This document shows, in pieces, positions 31,924 through 45,567 of a stretch of 62,755 nucleotides of DNA. The stretch spans positions 1 to 62,755 of the forward strand of contig JNDT01002342.1 in assembly GCA_000697055.1 (NCBI GenBank), given 5' to 3'. Position 1 is the first letter of the stretch, and every line of letters starts with the position of its first letter. The stretch comes from Saksenaea vasiformis B4078. Taxonomy: Eukaryota; Mucoromycota; Mucoromycetes; Mucorales; Saksenaeaceae. The notes below the pieces were generated by a model, which saw only the letters and a program-made list of their open reading frames with translations, did not search any database and was not told the DNA's origin. A program made the position numbers and the translations under genes.

Positions 31924-32812
31924 AGCAAATTGCAGTCAGCGAAATTTATATGCTTTTGTTCCACATTATCTATATGAGATCCATTCTATCAACGAGGACC
32001 ATGCCAAGGGTGGAAGAAGAAATAGGTATCGAGGGAAGGATTGAAGCACGATATAATTTCATATTAGGGTTCTATGGGAGACTAGGGTGCCAGAAGAAAT
32101 CCAATCCAGTCTAAGGAACAGTAGTTAATGAATATCTCGATGGCCGAGGAAATTGTTAGAGATCTTGCAACTGGTACGTGTGTCTTTGTAAATGTTACTC
32201 TGCTTAGCATAAAGTGGAAGACAAGGATGGATTGATGGGTGTAATCCAAACAGCAAAAAAAAAAAAAAAAAAAATTGCACAGGAGAATTCAACTAAAACG
32301 GATATATATGGCGTAGCGAAATCTATGTCATCCCAACTAAGTTCTGTCGTACCTCTTGCGGTTCCTTTAGCTATGACAATGATGCTTTATATGCTTTACT
32401 CACAGTTCTCAACCAGTGTATATTCAATTGATCTACGTACTTGTTAGAACAGACAAGTTCCAGTAGAAAAGAGCGTCAAGGTGTCAGAGATCAACTCATG
32501 CCATCGTATGATTACTTAAGGACACATTTCTCCCTTCTACACAGCGAATAGCAGTAAAAAAAAAAGACGGAACCAGGAGACGCGCCAGGCATCAGATAGA
32601 TTCCTCTTTACAAACATCATATGCTGCATTAATTGTTCGTGAAAATGGACCGTTGACTCATACTACTAGATTACAAATATACACGGAGTTTCTTTTTATT
32701 TTACTTTTCTTTTTAACATATACACATACTGAACATATATACATCGCAAAAAGGAGAACGATTCGCAATTCACATGCTGCGATTTTGTGCTACGATTTTT
32801 CTTTTGGATCGG
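31924..32812. other. intergenic, no gene seen
   Basis: 0.9 kb. A 77-codon + frame at 32214-32447 includes a poly-Lys tract from an A run; it is not supported. No RNA gene recognised. Confidence 0.5.
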
Positions 32813-33424
32813 TCACCTGCTCAATCTACCTGCCATTTTCCCCAAAGTTCCTTTAATCTTCTCTGTAGCGGACGTTTTGCGTTTTGGAACTTGCTGACCT
32901 TCATCATAAGAAGAAGTTTGTGTCTGGTCTGCACCCATGGGTCCACGAGTGCCGTAACCCTCGCCGCCGGCACTTTGTGTGTGATATCCAGATGCTCCCA
33001 TGGGGCCTCGTGTACCGTACCCGCTTGGTGGACCTTCACGTCCGGGATAAAGATCTCTGTCTGATTCCATTTCTCCATACGAGTGGGGAGCCTCACCCGC
33101 GTCTTTCCACACGGCGCCGGCGTCTTGTGAACGATCTCTCCAATCTCTACCCATAGTTCCTCCCATCATGCCACCCGGAGCATTCGTAGCGGTTGTGGGC
33201 TGGTCGCCTCTCCATCCACCTCCCTGGGTGTTTGATGACCACCCACCTCCCTGGTGTGATGTATGTGTTGTCCATTCACCACCACTCGACTGGGGTCGCT
33301 GCGTATCATCTCGTGCAGCACAATAGCCACGAGGATGATCACTGGGATGCGTTTGATCGGTGTGTGTAAGGTCCACCTGAGGGCCAGAATAATGCATAAA
33401 CGGCTCGTGTCTTGGTCTGTCCAT
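32813..33424 (-). CDS. disordered Gly/Thr/Gln-rich hydrophilic protein
   Basis: Uninterrupted 203-codon frame, stop at 32813. The protein is Gly, Ser, Thr, Asp and Gln rich with internal repeats: G-Y-G-T-R-G-P-M-G-A occurs twice, and G-G-G-W occurs twice. The basic end has K-R-K-T-S-A-T-E-K-I-K-G-T-L-G-K-M-A-G-R, an amphipathic helix-like tail. No signal peptide, membrane segment or enzymatic motif. The composition resembles stress-related or condensate-forming hydrophilins, which is inference only. The frame and its internal repeat support a real gene. Confidence 0.65.
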   Translation of the reverse strand: MDRPRHEPFMHYSGPQVDLTHTDQTHPSDHPRGYCAARDDTQRPQSSGGEWTTHTSHQGGGWSSNTQGGGWRGDQPTTATNAPGGMMGGTMGRDWRDRSQDAGAVWKDAGEAPHSYGEMESDRDLYPGREGPPSGYGTRGPMGASGYHTQSAGGEGYGTRGPMGADQTQTSSYDEGQQVPKRKTSATEKIKGTLGKMAGRLSR

Positions 33425-33728
33425 TTGATATCTTTTTTTTAAGCAAAAAGGTTATCAGTTTGGATTACCGGTTCCCTTACTTGGATTTATTTATAGTTGC
33501 ATGCTTTGCATAAAACCATGCGATGGATGGGTTTAATGCAAGGGTTTCGCATAAATTTGTTGCATGAATTAGCATTGAAACGCCACAGATGACGATGATG
33601 ATTTAGCTTGTTTTGGTATTAAGTACATATGTTTCTTATTTTTTTTTTTTTAGTAAATGTAAAAAAAAGAATGTACAGCTATTAGAGTTAAGGTACAGGG
33701 GAGGGGGGAGGGGGAGGAAGAATAAAAT

Positions 33729-36700
33729 CTAGCGTCTATCTCTTCGTGTCATGTAAACAAGGGCTAAAAAGACAAAGACATTGAAAATCCAAAAGGCAAT
33801 GATAATTCCGAGGTTACGCCACTTGTTTGCCACATCCCAGCCATAGTTCAGAGTGTACATTTCCTCACCCGACGAATAGGCACAATAACCGCATTGTTCG
33901 GGTTGTGTTGCATTTGGGTTAGCAATGTATCCGGGAGCGCCTGACGCGAAGAAGTTGGTCAGGTATTCACCACAGGTTGTGTTTGGCGGTGGTAAAAACT
34001 TGACAAGGTCTTCGTTGCTGCAAGTCACCTTGACATTAGACAGTTCGTTCACAGCAAGCCCTTCAATGAAATAATGGAAAGGATCTAAAAAAAAAAATAG
34101 AAAAATGAGTACTGCATCTATTTTTCTTTTAAAGAGATGAAGTTTACATACTTAGCCAGTACATCCAGGCACTCCAGAAACGAGGCATGGCAAAGGGACT
34201 CTGCATCATGCCTGCGAAAAGGACAAGCATGGAAATCACCAAGGGATTGACAACAGCGGCCATGGTAGGACTGGTTGCGACGGAAGCAATCACGAAACCG
34301 AGTGTGACAGCCCAGAAGACGAAAAAGATGGAGATACAGTAGAAGTAACCGACCGAATCAGAGGTGTTGGTAAGACCGGCTGTCCAGTAGAACCCGAACA
34401 TGAAGAAAGCGGCCAAGAACAAGATGTATGGAATTTCAACAAGAATAGAGGATAGACCAAACGGAATCCAGCCGTAGAAACGTGAGGCATATTCTCGTCG
34501 GAAGTACATACGCTCCGTCATGAACTTGGGTTGAGCAAGGATAATGAGAATGTTGGCCATGAGGAAGGTAGCGAACAAGGCGAAAAGACGATTCATCAAG
34601 TCCGACGTGGTGTTGCCCATCTTCCAGTAGGTAAAACCGGTAATCAACGAAGTAAACATAATGGTCATGAAACGGCCAATGTTGTAGTCGGGAGAACGCC
34701 AGTAAGCAAGTGCCATACGGTTGTGTACAAGGCGGAACTGTGTCCAGAAGGAGGTCGCATAGGTCAATGCAGGGCGTGTGGGGTTTTGGTTCGCTGATTG
34801 ATGGATCTCCTCCAACTCGGCTTCCAATGCCTTCGCTTCGGGTGATTGGACCCAGACATCAGCCCAGTTACGCGTCGCCTTACCAGCAGTACCGGCGCCT
34901 ACCACTTCCAGGATGTACTCGGCAGGGTTTGCGTCGGGAGAGCACTTGGGACCTCCATTCTTCTCAAAGTAATCAATCATTGTGCGAGCGTCCTGTCCGA
35001 TTTCACCGTAGTACGCCGTTCGACCGCCACGCACCAACAAAAGCAGGTGATCAAAATGCTCAAACAGAATGGAAGAAGGTTGATGAATGGTGCAAAGCAC
35101 GGGCCAACCAGCATCCGCAAGCTTGCGAATGAAGCGAATGATATTGTAAGAGCTTTGGGCATCAAGGCCAGAAGTGGGTTCGTCCAAGAACAGAAGTTGG
35201 GGCTTGCCGACAAGTTCCATACCAATGGTCAATCGTTTTCTTTCTTCGACAGAGATACCAAAGCCAGAGTCGACTTCACCAATCTGAGCATCTGCAATGT
35301 CTTCCATCTCCAAAAGCTGGATAATCTTCTCAACGTACTCGTTCTTTTCCTCCTTGCTCACGTCTGCAGGCTGACGAAGGTAGGCTGAAAATCGGAGTGC
35401 TTCGCGTACTGTCACCGCCGGTTGATGGATGTCCATTTGTTCACAGTAGCCAGTGATACGTTCGAAATCGTTCATCAATGCTTCGCCGTTCAGGTAGACA
35501 CGTCCTTCTACTTTTCCCAAGGTCTTACGACGCGCAAGGACATCGAGCAAGGTGGTCTTTCCTGCACCAGATGAACCCATAAGTGCTGTCAGATGGCCTG
35601 GCTTGACGATACCAGCAATATCGTTCAGTAGCTGAATTGAACCACCCTTGATAGGTACGGTATAGTTGATATGATGCCATGAAAATGTGGTACCGGTAGC
35701 GATGGTGTCCATCTCTTCACTGATGCGGGCTTGTCGTTGGCGTCGTTCGTTTTCTTCCTCGGCCGTCCGGGTCTTGGGTGCTTTGCCTGGCAAGTACAAC
35801 TTCGTCAAGGAACCGATCTTGCTAAGGCCACCCCATTCCATAGCCAGAGCAGTCGCAGCAGTAAAGAACAAGAAAAAGGCGACAACGACAACAAAATCAG
35901 GGGCCCAAAGTTCCCATGGTTTGTACGAGAGTTCATCCAAAAGATAGTTGTCACCTTCAACATAATCCTGGCCTGGTCGACCACCTGCCATAGTGCAGAC
36001 TTTATAACGCCAGTCGTCATAACCTTCACCAAATGGAACAGCGTTGCCAAAGCCTTCGCAGGAGTACTTTTGCCCGTGCATTTCGTTGGAGATAAGAGCC
36101 TTGTAGGCATATGACACAGGGTTGATCCAATAGATCCTATCATTACGTTGAGAAAAAGTTTTTTTTTTTTTTTCCCTTAGAGGCAACATTGCCTAACTTG
36201 CTTACCAGTACAGCCAGGGATGCATCGAGCGGTAATGGATAACATAGCCGGAGTAAGTGAACAAGGCAATCAGCAGCACACCTGAGACTTGGGTTGCAAA
36301 GAAGAAACTTGATGTTACGGCGCCGAAGAATCGGAAGAAACCATTCATGGTCATGTTCGTAAAGAAAAGAACGACAAAGAACGTGAAAAATCGGCCGGCG
36401 TCCAGATTGAGACCCATCATGAAATAAGCACAGACGGAAAAGAGAGCCACTATAAACACAAACACACACAGACAGACAAATCAGTTTAGCACAGGAACGT
36501 CATCCTCATCATTCGCAACGTTACCTTGAGCTAATGCGTAAGGGATATCCATCACCACTTGGGCAATGTAGAAGGCAGACGGTCGGTACAATGCAAACTG
36601 TTTGTGTTTTTCCAGAATGGGACGACCCATCAAGAAGTTGACAAGTTCTGTTTGACAGACAAGGGTGTTGAAAAGGACAGAGAAGAAAACGGCGCCACCA

Positions 36701-38375
36701 CGTGAGAAGGCACCGCGACCATCGAGAGGAATATTGTAAAAGCAGGAAGCAGTGATCAAACTTTGAATAAGAATGGTACCATAACGCGAAATCAATGCCT
36801 CTCTATCTTTCAACAGGAGGTGATATTGTCGGATGGTCAATGCTCGGACTTGTTGATAGAAGGATGCAATATAAGGGGAATCTTTGGGGGCACGTTTCTG
36901 ATGTTCTTCGACAACAGCCTGTCGGAAACGTTCGGCAGGTTTTTCTTCTTCCAACATGGTTTCATAGGCGTGTAATTCTTCCATCATTTCTTTGTAGACG
37001 GACGACAAATGATAGCGTTCCTGGAATTCGCTTGCAAACTGAGGTACGCTGTTTTCAAAGCCTGGTTTCACTTCTCGTTCAAGAGGGTTACAGATACCGG
37101 TGAGGAAATCAGGTGTTGATTTGCGAGGAGGGCAGTAGAAGCCCATATCTTCAAAGTACTGCTTGGCACGGGAAACAGGGCCAAAATACAAGCAGTAGCC
37201 GTCATCGAGCAGAAGCACCTTGTCGAATTCATTAAAGATACTGTTGGATGCTTGGTACAGTGTGGCGATGGTTGTCTTGTTGAACACATCGGTCATAATA
37301 CGTAGCGAACGAACATAATCAAGGGCAGAGGCAGCATCAAGGCCTCTTGTGGAACAATCCCAGCAATTGATCGTACTCCTTGTTGTCATCAATTCAGCAA
37401 TGGACAAACGTTTTCGTTCACCACCCGAAAGGCCACGAACGAAAGCGTTGCCGACCATGGTATTCATCTGCTTGGTCAAACCAAGCATATTGCCAAGCAT
37501 ATAAAGGACTTTATTGATGAATTCTGATTTGGTCTCGTCAGGCAGGCGATTGCCGGGAGTTTTTGTGCGTAACGCAAACTGCAAGGTCTGCTTGGTTGTA
37601 AGTGTAGGGTAATGCTGATCTTCTTCCTCGTTATAGGCTACTTGGCCGCGATACTGTTTGGCAAACGTTTCTGGATCAATTCCGCCGTAACTGACATCGC
37701 CTTCGACTTTTGTAAAGGAACCACGCATATTGGATAGGATTTTGAGTAAACTTGTACAACCTGCACCAGGACGCCCCAGGACAAGTAACATTTCTCCATC
37801 TTTACAGAAACCAGTCAGATCGTGGAGGATTGTCTTCCGACTGGTATTTGCGCCGATGCCAAAGTAAGTTTTCCAAAATTGGAGATTTTTGAGAACTCCG
37901 CTAAGCACCGTTGGTACGGTGTGCGCTCCGGCTCCAAGTCCCTGTAAAAAAAAAAAAGAGTGAATAAATAAGGGCTGTCGGGGACCATGTGCATTGCCTT
38001 ACTTCGACGGTAATATTTCTCCAGACAACACCAAGATGCTTTCTCGTCTGACCAGCTTTGTTTTCCTCTTGGGATAAATCGTGCAGAAAATCTGTTAAAT
38101 CGAATTCTTCCTGATCTCCTTTTTCTATTTGACTCGCTGATGCAGATCGACGACTGGCTCGTGATAATTCTCTTTTTAAATCCTGAAACTCGGTGATGGC
38201 AGCTGCATGGTGACGCATTTAGCGCTATAAATTCGTTTGTGTAAGCGAACGTACCTTGCACGTCAACCGTACTGACAACCGCTTCGGTAAACGTTTCAGT
38301 CTTCGTCTCGGTGGTCTGCATTGATCCCTCGTCGGACCCTTGCGGATGCTTCGGGAATTCGACTTTCTCGGACAT
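33729..38375 (-). CDS. PDR-type ABC transporter (full-length ABCG)
   Basis: At least seven exons. N-terminus M-S-E-K-V-E-F-P-K (38375) is followed by the PDR_assoc region (F-D-L-T-D-F-L-H-D, R-K-H-L-G-V-V-W-R-N-I-T-V-E). NBD1 (exon to 36481) has the PDR-type degenerate Walker A G-R-P-G-A-G-C-T-S, signature V-R-G-L-S-G-G-E-R-K-R-L-S and W-D-C-S-T-R-G-L-D. TMD1 spans two exons (V-A-L-F-S-V-C-A-Y, then I-Y-W-I-N-P-V-S-Y-A). NBD2 (35650-34950) has canonical G-S-S-G-A-G-K-T-T and L-F-L-D-E-P-T-S-G-L-D with a degenerate signature (S-V-E-E-R-K-R-L-T-I-G). TMD2 follows, and a short last exon with a Cys-rich extracellular loop ends M-T-R-R-D-R-R. Plasma-membrane efflux of drugs, lipids or weak acids is the family role. 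No lesion seen. Confidence 0.95.
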
Positions 38376-41300
38376 CGAAAGAAAGTGCAGGTAAAAGGGA
38401 TAGCAAAGAAGGGATCGTTAAAGAAAAACAAAAACTAGGAAGGAAAAAAGGCAGAAAAACAAGTCCATTTATAAACATCGGGATAGGAAAAAAAAAAGAA
38501 CTACTTCGATCCGGGTTTGTTTCGCCGCTAGCTCCATTGGAGCGGAGGGGTATGCCTATCAACCACGTTTTCTATGCAACGAACACAAAACATACATCTA
38601 CCGCTGAGACGACCCAATTTGTCAACCTGCTTTTTTTTTTTCGGGCTACGCCACCATGGAAATTTTTTCTCGAACCCTATTGTTGTGTGACGTGAGGATT
38701 AGTAATGAATCACAAAATCTCCATGTTCTGAGCAATGACTATCCAAAAAAAGATTGGGCAGGCAGTGTCTATGGTTTTATTCAGTCGAATCTGAAAATCA
38801 TTAGGAAAGATAGCCTACATTCGGATGAAAGAAGTATGTGATCTACAGAGAGAGACATGATCCTGACAAATCCAGATGAAACTACTCGTCGTAAATAAAA
38901 CTCTCGACCAATCAAATGAGTAATGAAGTAAGTGAAGACAGAAGTCCGAAACAAAACATCTGGAGCTTTCCCCAATCTCAGCAAACATTTGGTAAAACTT
39001 CGGCCCGTTCCATCACAGATCGACAAAAGCTTCCCACTGGCCAAAAGGTCCATATTTAGTTGGGCAAAGGAACACAAGACGTCAATGGCGTAATTCCATC
39101 CTACATTTTGTTCACTAAGCTGAGTCATCCATTGTTTGAAAAAAGGCACCATCGTTGTTTGCGTAAAGCGGAATCTGGAATACAGTAGACAAGGCACCCA
39201 ACTTTGCGTTCTTTGACATGTGTTACTCCGTTCATTTCATGAGAGACCCAGTAATCAATTAGTCACACCTAGGTTACAGTCATTAAGTTATGCAGCTTGT
39301 CAAAAAAAACATGACGCATTTGGGCTTCAACTCTGGGTAAATCCTACTCAGAGTGCCTATTCTACAAAGCCAAGTGGTAAAAAAAAAAAAAAACCCAATT
39401 ATTTGTTCTTGAATTAGTGAGCTTTGACAGGTGAACGTGAAAAATTCCCACCTCGAGAAGAAATAGGACAAGTAACAATCATCGAATTAAGCAGTAACAG
39501 ATGATTCACGTAAATAAACAAACAAACAAGCGGAGATGACGGACAATATCGGGAATGTTCAACTCCAAGTAACAATTGTTATGACGCTTATTGGGAACAG
39601 GCTACTTTATTAACGCAATTTCGCAAGCGGAAAAGTTCAATTTGAAAACACCGGTAAGAATATGCTGATCAACAAGGATCACATGAACGCGTTCCTTAAA
39701 CTACACTTGATTGTCAGGACTCTTTCCATATGTGTTCCCATCTACTTCTCTATACAAATTACAAAGGAAGAACTAAATAAAAAAAATGAATAAGCAAGCA
39801 CTACACATAGAGTAAGAAAAGCACTGTACTAACCCCTAAGTTCATGATACTATTGCAAATACAGTCATCTTCGTGCTATCCGTATTTTCAACGTCGATCA
39901 GTTAAAACGTGACCAAATGGAAAAACAGGTCAGGCAGTATAAACTTTTCCTTTTCTTGACTCAGCTTTCCAAGTCCTAGTCCCAGGACAATAGCGTAACG
40001 TGTACTGAAACTCTACAGTGTGACCCTGCGCCACTACTCCACATTTTCTTGAGCAGAACTAAACATGGTAATTCCATAAATGGATAGATGAGAACCTCTC
40101 AAAGAATGTCATACCATCCATGGAGGTAACTCTGTTGACTACTTTGTTAATCATCATCACCCATCTACCAAGCAGAACCCAGCCCCTTGGCTTGCTCACG
40201 CCGCTGCGACGAAGATCAACAACAACGACGAGAAATACGGTGAATTACATTAAGGTAATGTATGGTGAGACAAAACTTACGCAGAACGCTATCTGATCCG
40301 ATCATTGATATATGACTTTTTTTTCTTCACCATTGCCAAATACTGGCACACTTAGTCAAAGCTGACCAGTTCGTTACGATTGGCCATTGTTGTTTTTACG
40401 TTCGGACGATAGTCCGCTAATTTATCCGTTACGGAGGCTCCATAACCATTCCGGCCGAGCTGCACATGTCTTTTGTACTACTGCGAGTAGCCTCGACTCT
40501 TCAATCACTAACGGGAAAAAATCTTAACTATTGCATCATCTTGGAAAGATCTCAACAACATCTTAGCAAGATCTTGAAAAAATATTACAAAACCAATAAA
40601 GTCCAAGATTTTTCCAAGATGTTTTCTCGTAGTGAATATGGTGATGCATGGGGCATGGCTGACATCAAGCATACATCGGAGGACATCACCGCCAATGGTC
40701 AATGGATGCGGAGGTTATGTCAGATATTCCTTAGCAGTCGTCGGAGTTCCCACATCTTTACAATTCTGCAATTGCGATAGCAAACGAAAATAGTTTGTGA
40801 AAGATGCATAAACCCGTTGGTAAGGAGGAGTGGAAAAAAGGTGCAAAAGCGTTTGGAGTATCCAATTGCTCACTATGCGGAAAGACCGTACATTGCGGTG
40901 TATGTGCGCTCAATATCATCTGATGCGAAGATAATACGTGTTCACAGATGAACTATAGCAGTTAACTTGTGAGTTTTTCCAGCAACAAAATGATAAAACA
41001 GCGAAAAGAATAAGACAGGAAAAGGTGAATGAAATCTGCAAAGTCTACGTGCACAAAGCAAGCTTAATCGCCATAGCCTTCTGTGTATGATTGTACAGGA
41101 GCTTGTAATAGCGTTTTAGCTGGTTAAGAGTAGCATCAGCTGGCTATATAATTTCTCTTCCCACCGAATTGATATGTATGATGCTATGGCGTGGTGTGAT
41201 CTGAACGACAGCTCACCGTCAATACACATTTTTTGTACCTTCTCCAAACAGTGTACTGAAATTTGAACTTAAATTCAAGCACAGTACATGAAACGAACTG

Positions 41301-41551
41301 CAGATACATAAGTAGCTCTCTAAGCTAAGTAATTTTGTCTGCAGTAAATGTGAACACATATGAATGATCCATGATAATTCTATTACGTACTATCAACAGT
41401 ATTGGGCAGTGCAGTAGCGGCAAGCTTATGAAGCTCGAGATAGCAAATCGACTGCGAGTTTGTGGAGGCACAACCTTAGAAAGATATAAAAGTAGAGCGT
41501 GGAAGAAGTACAATATGACATTGAAAGGGTTTAATTATTCACGTTAAACAT
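38376..41551. other. long intergenic region, no firm gene
   Basis: 3.2 kb between the ABC transporter start and the alpha-actinin stop. The best frame is 38781-39197 minus (138 codons), Ser/Leu/Phe-rich with no motif or splice partner I can support. 40466-40780 (+, 104 codons) is similar. Scattered A/T tracts and no recognisable mobile element. It could hold an unrecognised ncRNA or a fast-evolving gene. Confidence 0.45.
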
Positions 41552-44234
41552 CTACTTGAACATTTGTTTTACATAGGAACAATAGTCAAGTCCTTCATCT
41601 TCTGTGGCTGGTGGCATCTCCTGCTTGAGATGTTCAATCACCGGCACTGGTACGAGGCACATTTTCAAATCTAGCTCCGTGACGTACGGCTTCTCGCCTG
41701 CTATAGTCCTAAACGAATCCATCAATTGATCTGGTGTAGATTTGTCTTCTGTCACGTCGAGCATAAACCGAATGAACTGTTCAAAGGAAGCTTCGTCATG
41801 GCCCTCAGCTATTCGCTGGAACAGAGCTTCAAACTGATAATCGTCGTACAGCACGCCTAGGCTTGCCAGGGCTGCATTCAGTTCTGCAGGCGACAAGGTA
41901 TTACTGTAATCTTTGTCGAAGTGACGGAAAGCTTGTTCAAACTCTTCCAGCTGTGCAGGCGTCAGGTTGGTCATATTACGGGAAACAATCTTTTGTTGAC
42001 CTTGAGTATAACTGAAATGATCGAATCGAAGATTTTACCTGGTTTTGGATAAAAGCACTCTTCTTCTGTATGGCCTGTTGCACCAGCCGTAATCCAAATG
42101 TAAGATCCTCTAGTGAATATACCGTGTAATCATTCTCTTCTGTATTGGCATCAATGCATTCCTGATCCAACGTCTCGATGTGCTCTAACGAAGAGGAGAG
42201 TGCTCCAACTTTGCGTTTGATTGTCTCTAGACGAGCTAGTTGTTGCTACGAAACCAAACCCTATGAATCACTTATTCTTCTCTACTTTATGTTGCTTACA
42301 TTGAGATCGCCATCGAGGGATGCCAACTCGGAGGATAATGTATCCAGTTGTTTTTGAAAGTGATTTGCAGCAGAAGCATAAGCTTTTCGGAGGTTTTCCT
42401 TGATTCTACATATTCGCTGAGATAAGTGCGCCTACAGGGCGCATCTAAACTTACTGTCGAATCTTGCCGTTAATGTTTCGATGATATACTGCCTCGTCTT
42501 TTAACAAATCCTCCCAGATAGCGTCCAGATCCTAAGCATAGAAATGAAATAAGCCAAAAAAAATTTTTTTTTGGTTTTACTATGATTTTTCTTACCCGCA
42601 ATGCATAGCCTTCCGGTGGATAGTATGGTTTAAGATTATATGTCTTCAGTTTTGTTTGCACGTTGCCCAGAAGTGTATCAAGATCGTGCTTTTCAGCGAT
42701 CCATGTTCGTTTTTCTGTGTTCTTATAAGAACTGAAATCTGCACACTTTTGCTTTATTTCGACGTAGCTATCGCTTAGCTTCGCGTTTTTCCACTTTTCT
42801 TGAGCGTCTGCAATGACGTCGATCCATTGCTCAACGCGCCGTTCGTAATCGTGTTCCATATGCCATATTGAAGCAACTACCTCTGCGAACATGGTCACGC
42901 GTCGTCCCGCGGTCTCAACCTTGTCTATAAAAAGTAAAATAAGAAATGAGGCGCTTTGTGTTCTTCAGGTCATCTACCGAGAGCGGAGAAGGCGTGGAAG
43001 TACTCGGCAACATAGGTCATGACAGATTTCTCATCTGGTTTCGAGATATCACATACATCCTCGACGTCGAGCAGTTTCTATCGTCATTGGAAGTTAATCG
43101 GTCATTTTCTCTTTTATTCCCCGTAGGTGCACAGCTTACAGGAATACCGAGGTATTTTTCTGCAATGTCAAAGGCTAAGGCGGTGTTACCGTGGCGATCA
43201 TTCTAAAACAGAGAAGCGTTAGAAGGGCTTCTTTTGGTTTGTTCCTCTACTTACAAAATCCAATTGATTATAATCAAGCAGATCTGGACGGTGGCGATGA
43301 ATCAGAGCGCAACTATATTACCCACGTTAGCTTGAATAATAAAGAAAAGGAGAACATACAAGGCTAATCCGTCCGTCCAGCTATAGGTAAAGTCGCGTAC
43401 ATCCACCTCTTTGTAGGGTGCTGTTTTTCTCTGACACCACAGCAACAAGCCATCCTTCGCATTTTTGCCTTCCTGGCTATAGAGCGAGTTAACACGCAAT
43501 TATTCGTGATTCTATGGCCAAAATTACTTGATGTCGGCAATTGTGAATCGTAGAATAATTGTCCATAACATTCCCAAAACAAGTTTAAGGTTCTTATCCA
43601 CAATATCTTTTTTTCATACATAGGTTAGTGGAGTGGGACTAAACAAGATTGTTTACCTTCTGCACCGATATTGGTCAAGGGTACGCCTCTTGATCTGATA
43701 AACTCTAGGGCCGTATTGACATTTTCGACGCACTGAATACGCATCCGTGGTTTTCGGTTATACCTGGATATTGTCACATCGCCGATAATTTCCTGTAAAG
43801 AAAAAGAGAGGGATTACTAGGCATTTAGGATTGTCAGATTCACATACCAGCAATTGGATCAAGCGCACACCCGTTGCCAATTCATTGCATAAATCTTGGA
43901 TATGTTGAATTTTTCTTACATCCAGCTTGTTGTTTACCCTATGCTATTGTCAGGCTTTCATTCTCCTTTTAAAAAAATCAATCTCACCATTTTGTAAACG
44001 CTGAGATCAAGCAGAGTTAAGCAGATGTAAATCACCGAGAGTGATTTTTAAGGAACACTTACTCTTTTGTTGAATTGTTTCCCACGCTTTGTCCATTCCT
44101 TTTGCTGCGAAAGGAGTAAGGAAAGTACAGGAGAAAGTTTAGTAAAGAAAGAGTCATGTCAAACCTCATGACATGTTACCTGCATCGTCTACTTTTTGTT
44201 GCAATGCTCCGTAAGCGGAATATCTTCGTGACAT
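41552..44234 (-). CDS. alpha-actinin (actin cross-linker)
   Basis: Many short exons. [11 protein letters not shown] (44234) is followed by W-E-T-I-Q-Q-K, then CH domain 1 ([50 protein letters not shown]). CH domain 2 ([38 protein letters not shown]) comes next, with a short spectrin-like coiled rod (about 42930-42000). Two EF-hand pairs follow ([10 protein letters not shown], then the Ca2+-insensitive C-terminal pair ending [11 protein letters not shown] at 41552). The family forms antiparallel dimers that bundle F-actin at cytokinetic rings and cell cortex. The short rod is usual for fungi. Internal exon limits are approximate. Confidence 0.92.
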
Positions 44235-44671
44235 TATGAGATCGTTGAGAATGAGCAAGTAAGAAGAGAAGCAAAGCTCAGGTATTTTATCATTTACATA
44301 TTGACGTCTATACACGTGACGATGCGAGTGTGTTTATGCTGGCCATGGAAAGGATGTTTTGTCTTGTTATGGTAGCCATGAAAACATTGCTGAGTTACTA
44401 AACAGCGAGATGATATGACCAATTGATCCTACTTATCAAGACCTGAGAAAAGGTACCATTTACACAAAAAAGGACATTGTTTTCTTTGGAACTTTCTCTT
44501 CGAAAACACATGAAGAGAGGATATGAACTGTATAAATGAAAAAATGGGGTGCCCTTCGTCAATCGGTCATTGAAATAGACGTTTCGTGTAACGACCCATC
44601 AATGCAGCAAGCACCATACAGCACTTTGTTGGACGAATAGGTAAAGTACTATTGCCATTCGTTTATCTATG
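44235..44671. other. intergenic, no gene seen
   Basis: 0.44 kb between two genes of the same strand; it should contain the alpha-actinin promoter. Nothing else recognised. Confidence 0.6.
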
Positions 44672-45567
44672 CTACATCATTTCATTCTGCTCGGTCTCCG
44701 AGTCTGCTTGCATATCTTCCAGTAAGCCAAACGATTTAGTGTCCGACCATGGTGTATGGCATCCAGGACAGATCGTGGACGATTGAATAAATTTTTCCGC
44801 ACAGTGACGGTGCATGTGGACTTTGCAATCATCTTTGCTACAGTATTCTCCTACGGTGACAATGTCCGTACACATCCAACATTCCTTGATATTCTCTTTG
44901 TACTGGCTTCGTAGATACGATCCAAACTCCATCAGTGTACGTGTAGCCAAAGCGTAATACCCATCAATGAAGACAAGCCATTTCTGTGAAACAAGTGCAT
45001 CGAGCAGGTTCTGTATATCCCGAGCAGGCGATCTGAATACGCGAAAGATAGCCATCGAAGGAACAGTGAATGTTTCGCTATACATGATAACATCAATCTA
45101 TGGTATGGGTTAAAGCTACATGAAAAAGTTGTAGTAAAGAAAAGAATAAGTACGATTTGCTTGATACGATTCAACTCTGTTTTGGAATAACTTGGAGTGG
45201 TATTTTCATCCACATTGATCTGATGGACAGGATGTGAGAAAGTAACATAACGAAAAATAGATCGTACCAGGCCAATCATGGTCTGACCATCCCGTTCATC
45301 GCAAATGAAACCGATAGTTAGATCCGCTTGGATAAGGGTCTTGTTAATGTGGGTTACAAATGCCATAAAATCCACTGTTTGTACTGCATAAGGTGTTACA
45401 AATTGTCTACATGCAATATACATACAATATGTTGTACCACACAGTGATTCGTAGACTTGGCATGCGTGGTCTTTGTACATCACACGGTGGGACATCAGCA
45501 CATGAACAAAGAGTCTATGAATATCACAATATCCGAGGGGATCGTCTTCATATGTAGGCGCGGACAT
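44672..45567 (-). CDS. NSE1: NSE1, RING-like subunit of the SMC5/6 complex
   Basis: Exon 1 starts M-S-A-P-T-Y-E-D-D-P (45567) and contains H-R-L-F-V-H-V-L-M-S-H-R-V-M, the conserved Nse1 N-terminal winged-helix beginning. It ends E-L-N-R-I-K-Q-I before a GT donor; the acceptor at about 45100 leads to D-V-I-M-Y-S-E-T-F. The end carries the zf-RING-like (C4HC3-type) domain: C-W-M-C, Y-C-S-K-D-D-C, H-M-H-R-H-C-A-E-K-F and C-P-G-C-H-T-P-W. Nse1, with Nse3 and Nse4, forms the kleisin sub-complex that regulates SMC5/6 in DNA repair and has E3 activity. The frame stays open upstream for 76 more codons to 45795, but that part is Phe/His-rich and unlike Nse1, so the later start was chosen. Confidence 0.88.

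Noticed and set aside
38781..39197. 138-codon minus-strand frame
   Set aside because: No motif, no TATA or splice partner, composition near random; left as intergenic, though a fast-evolving gene cannot be excluded.
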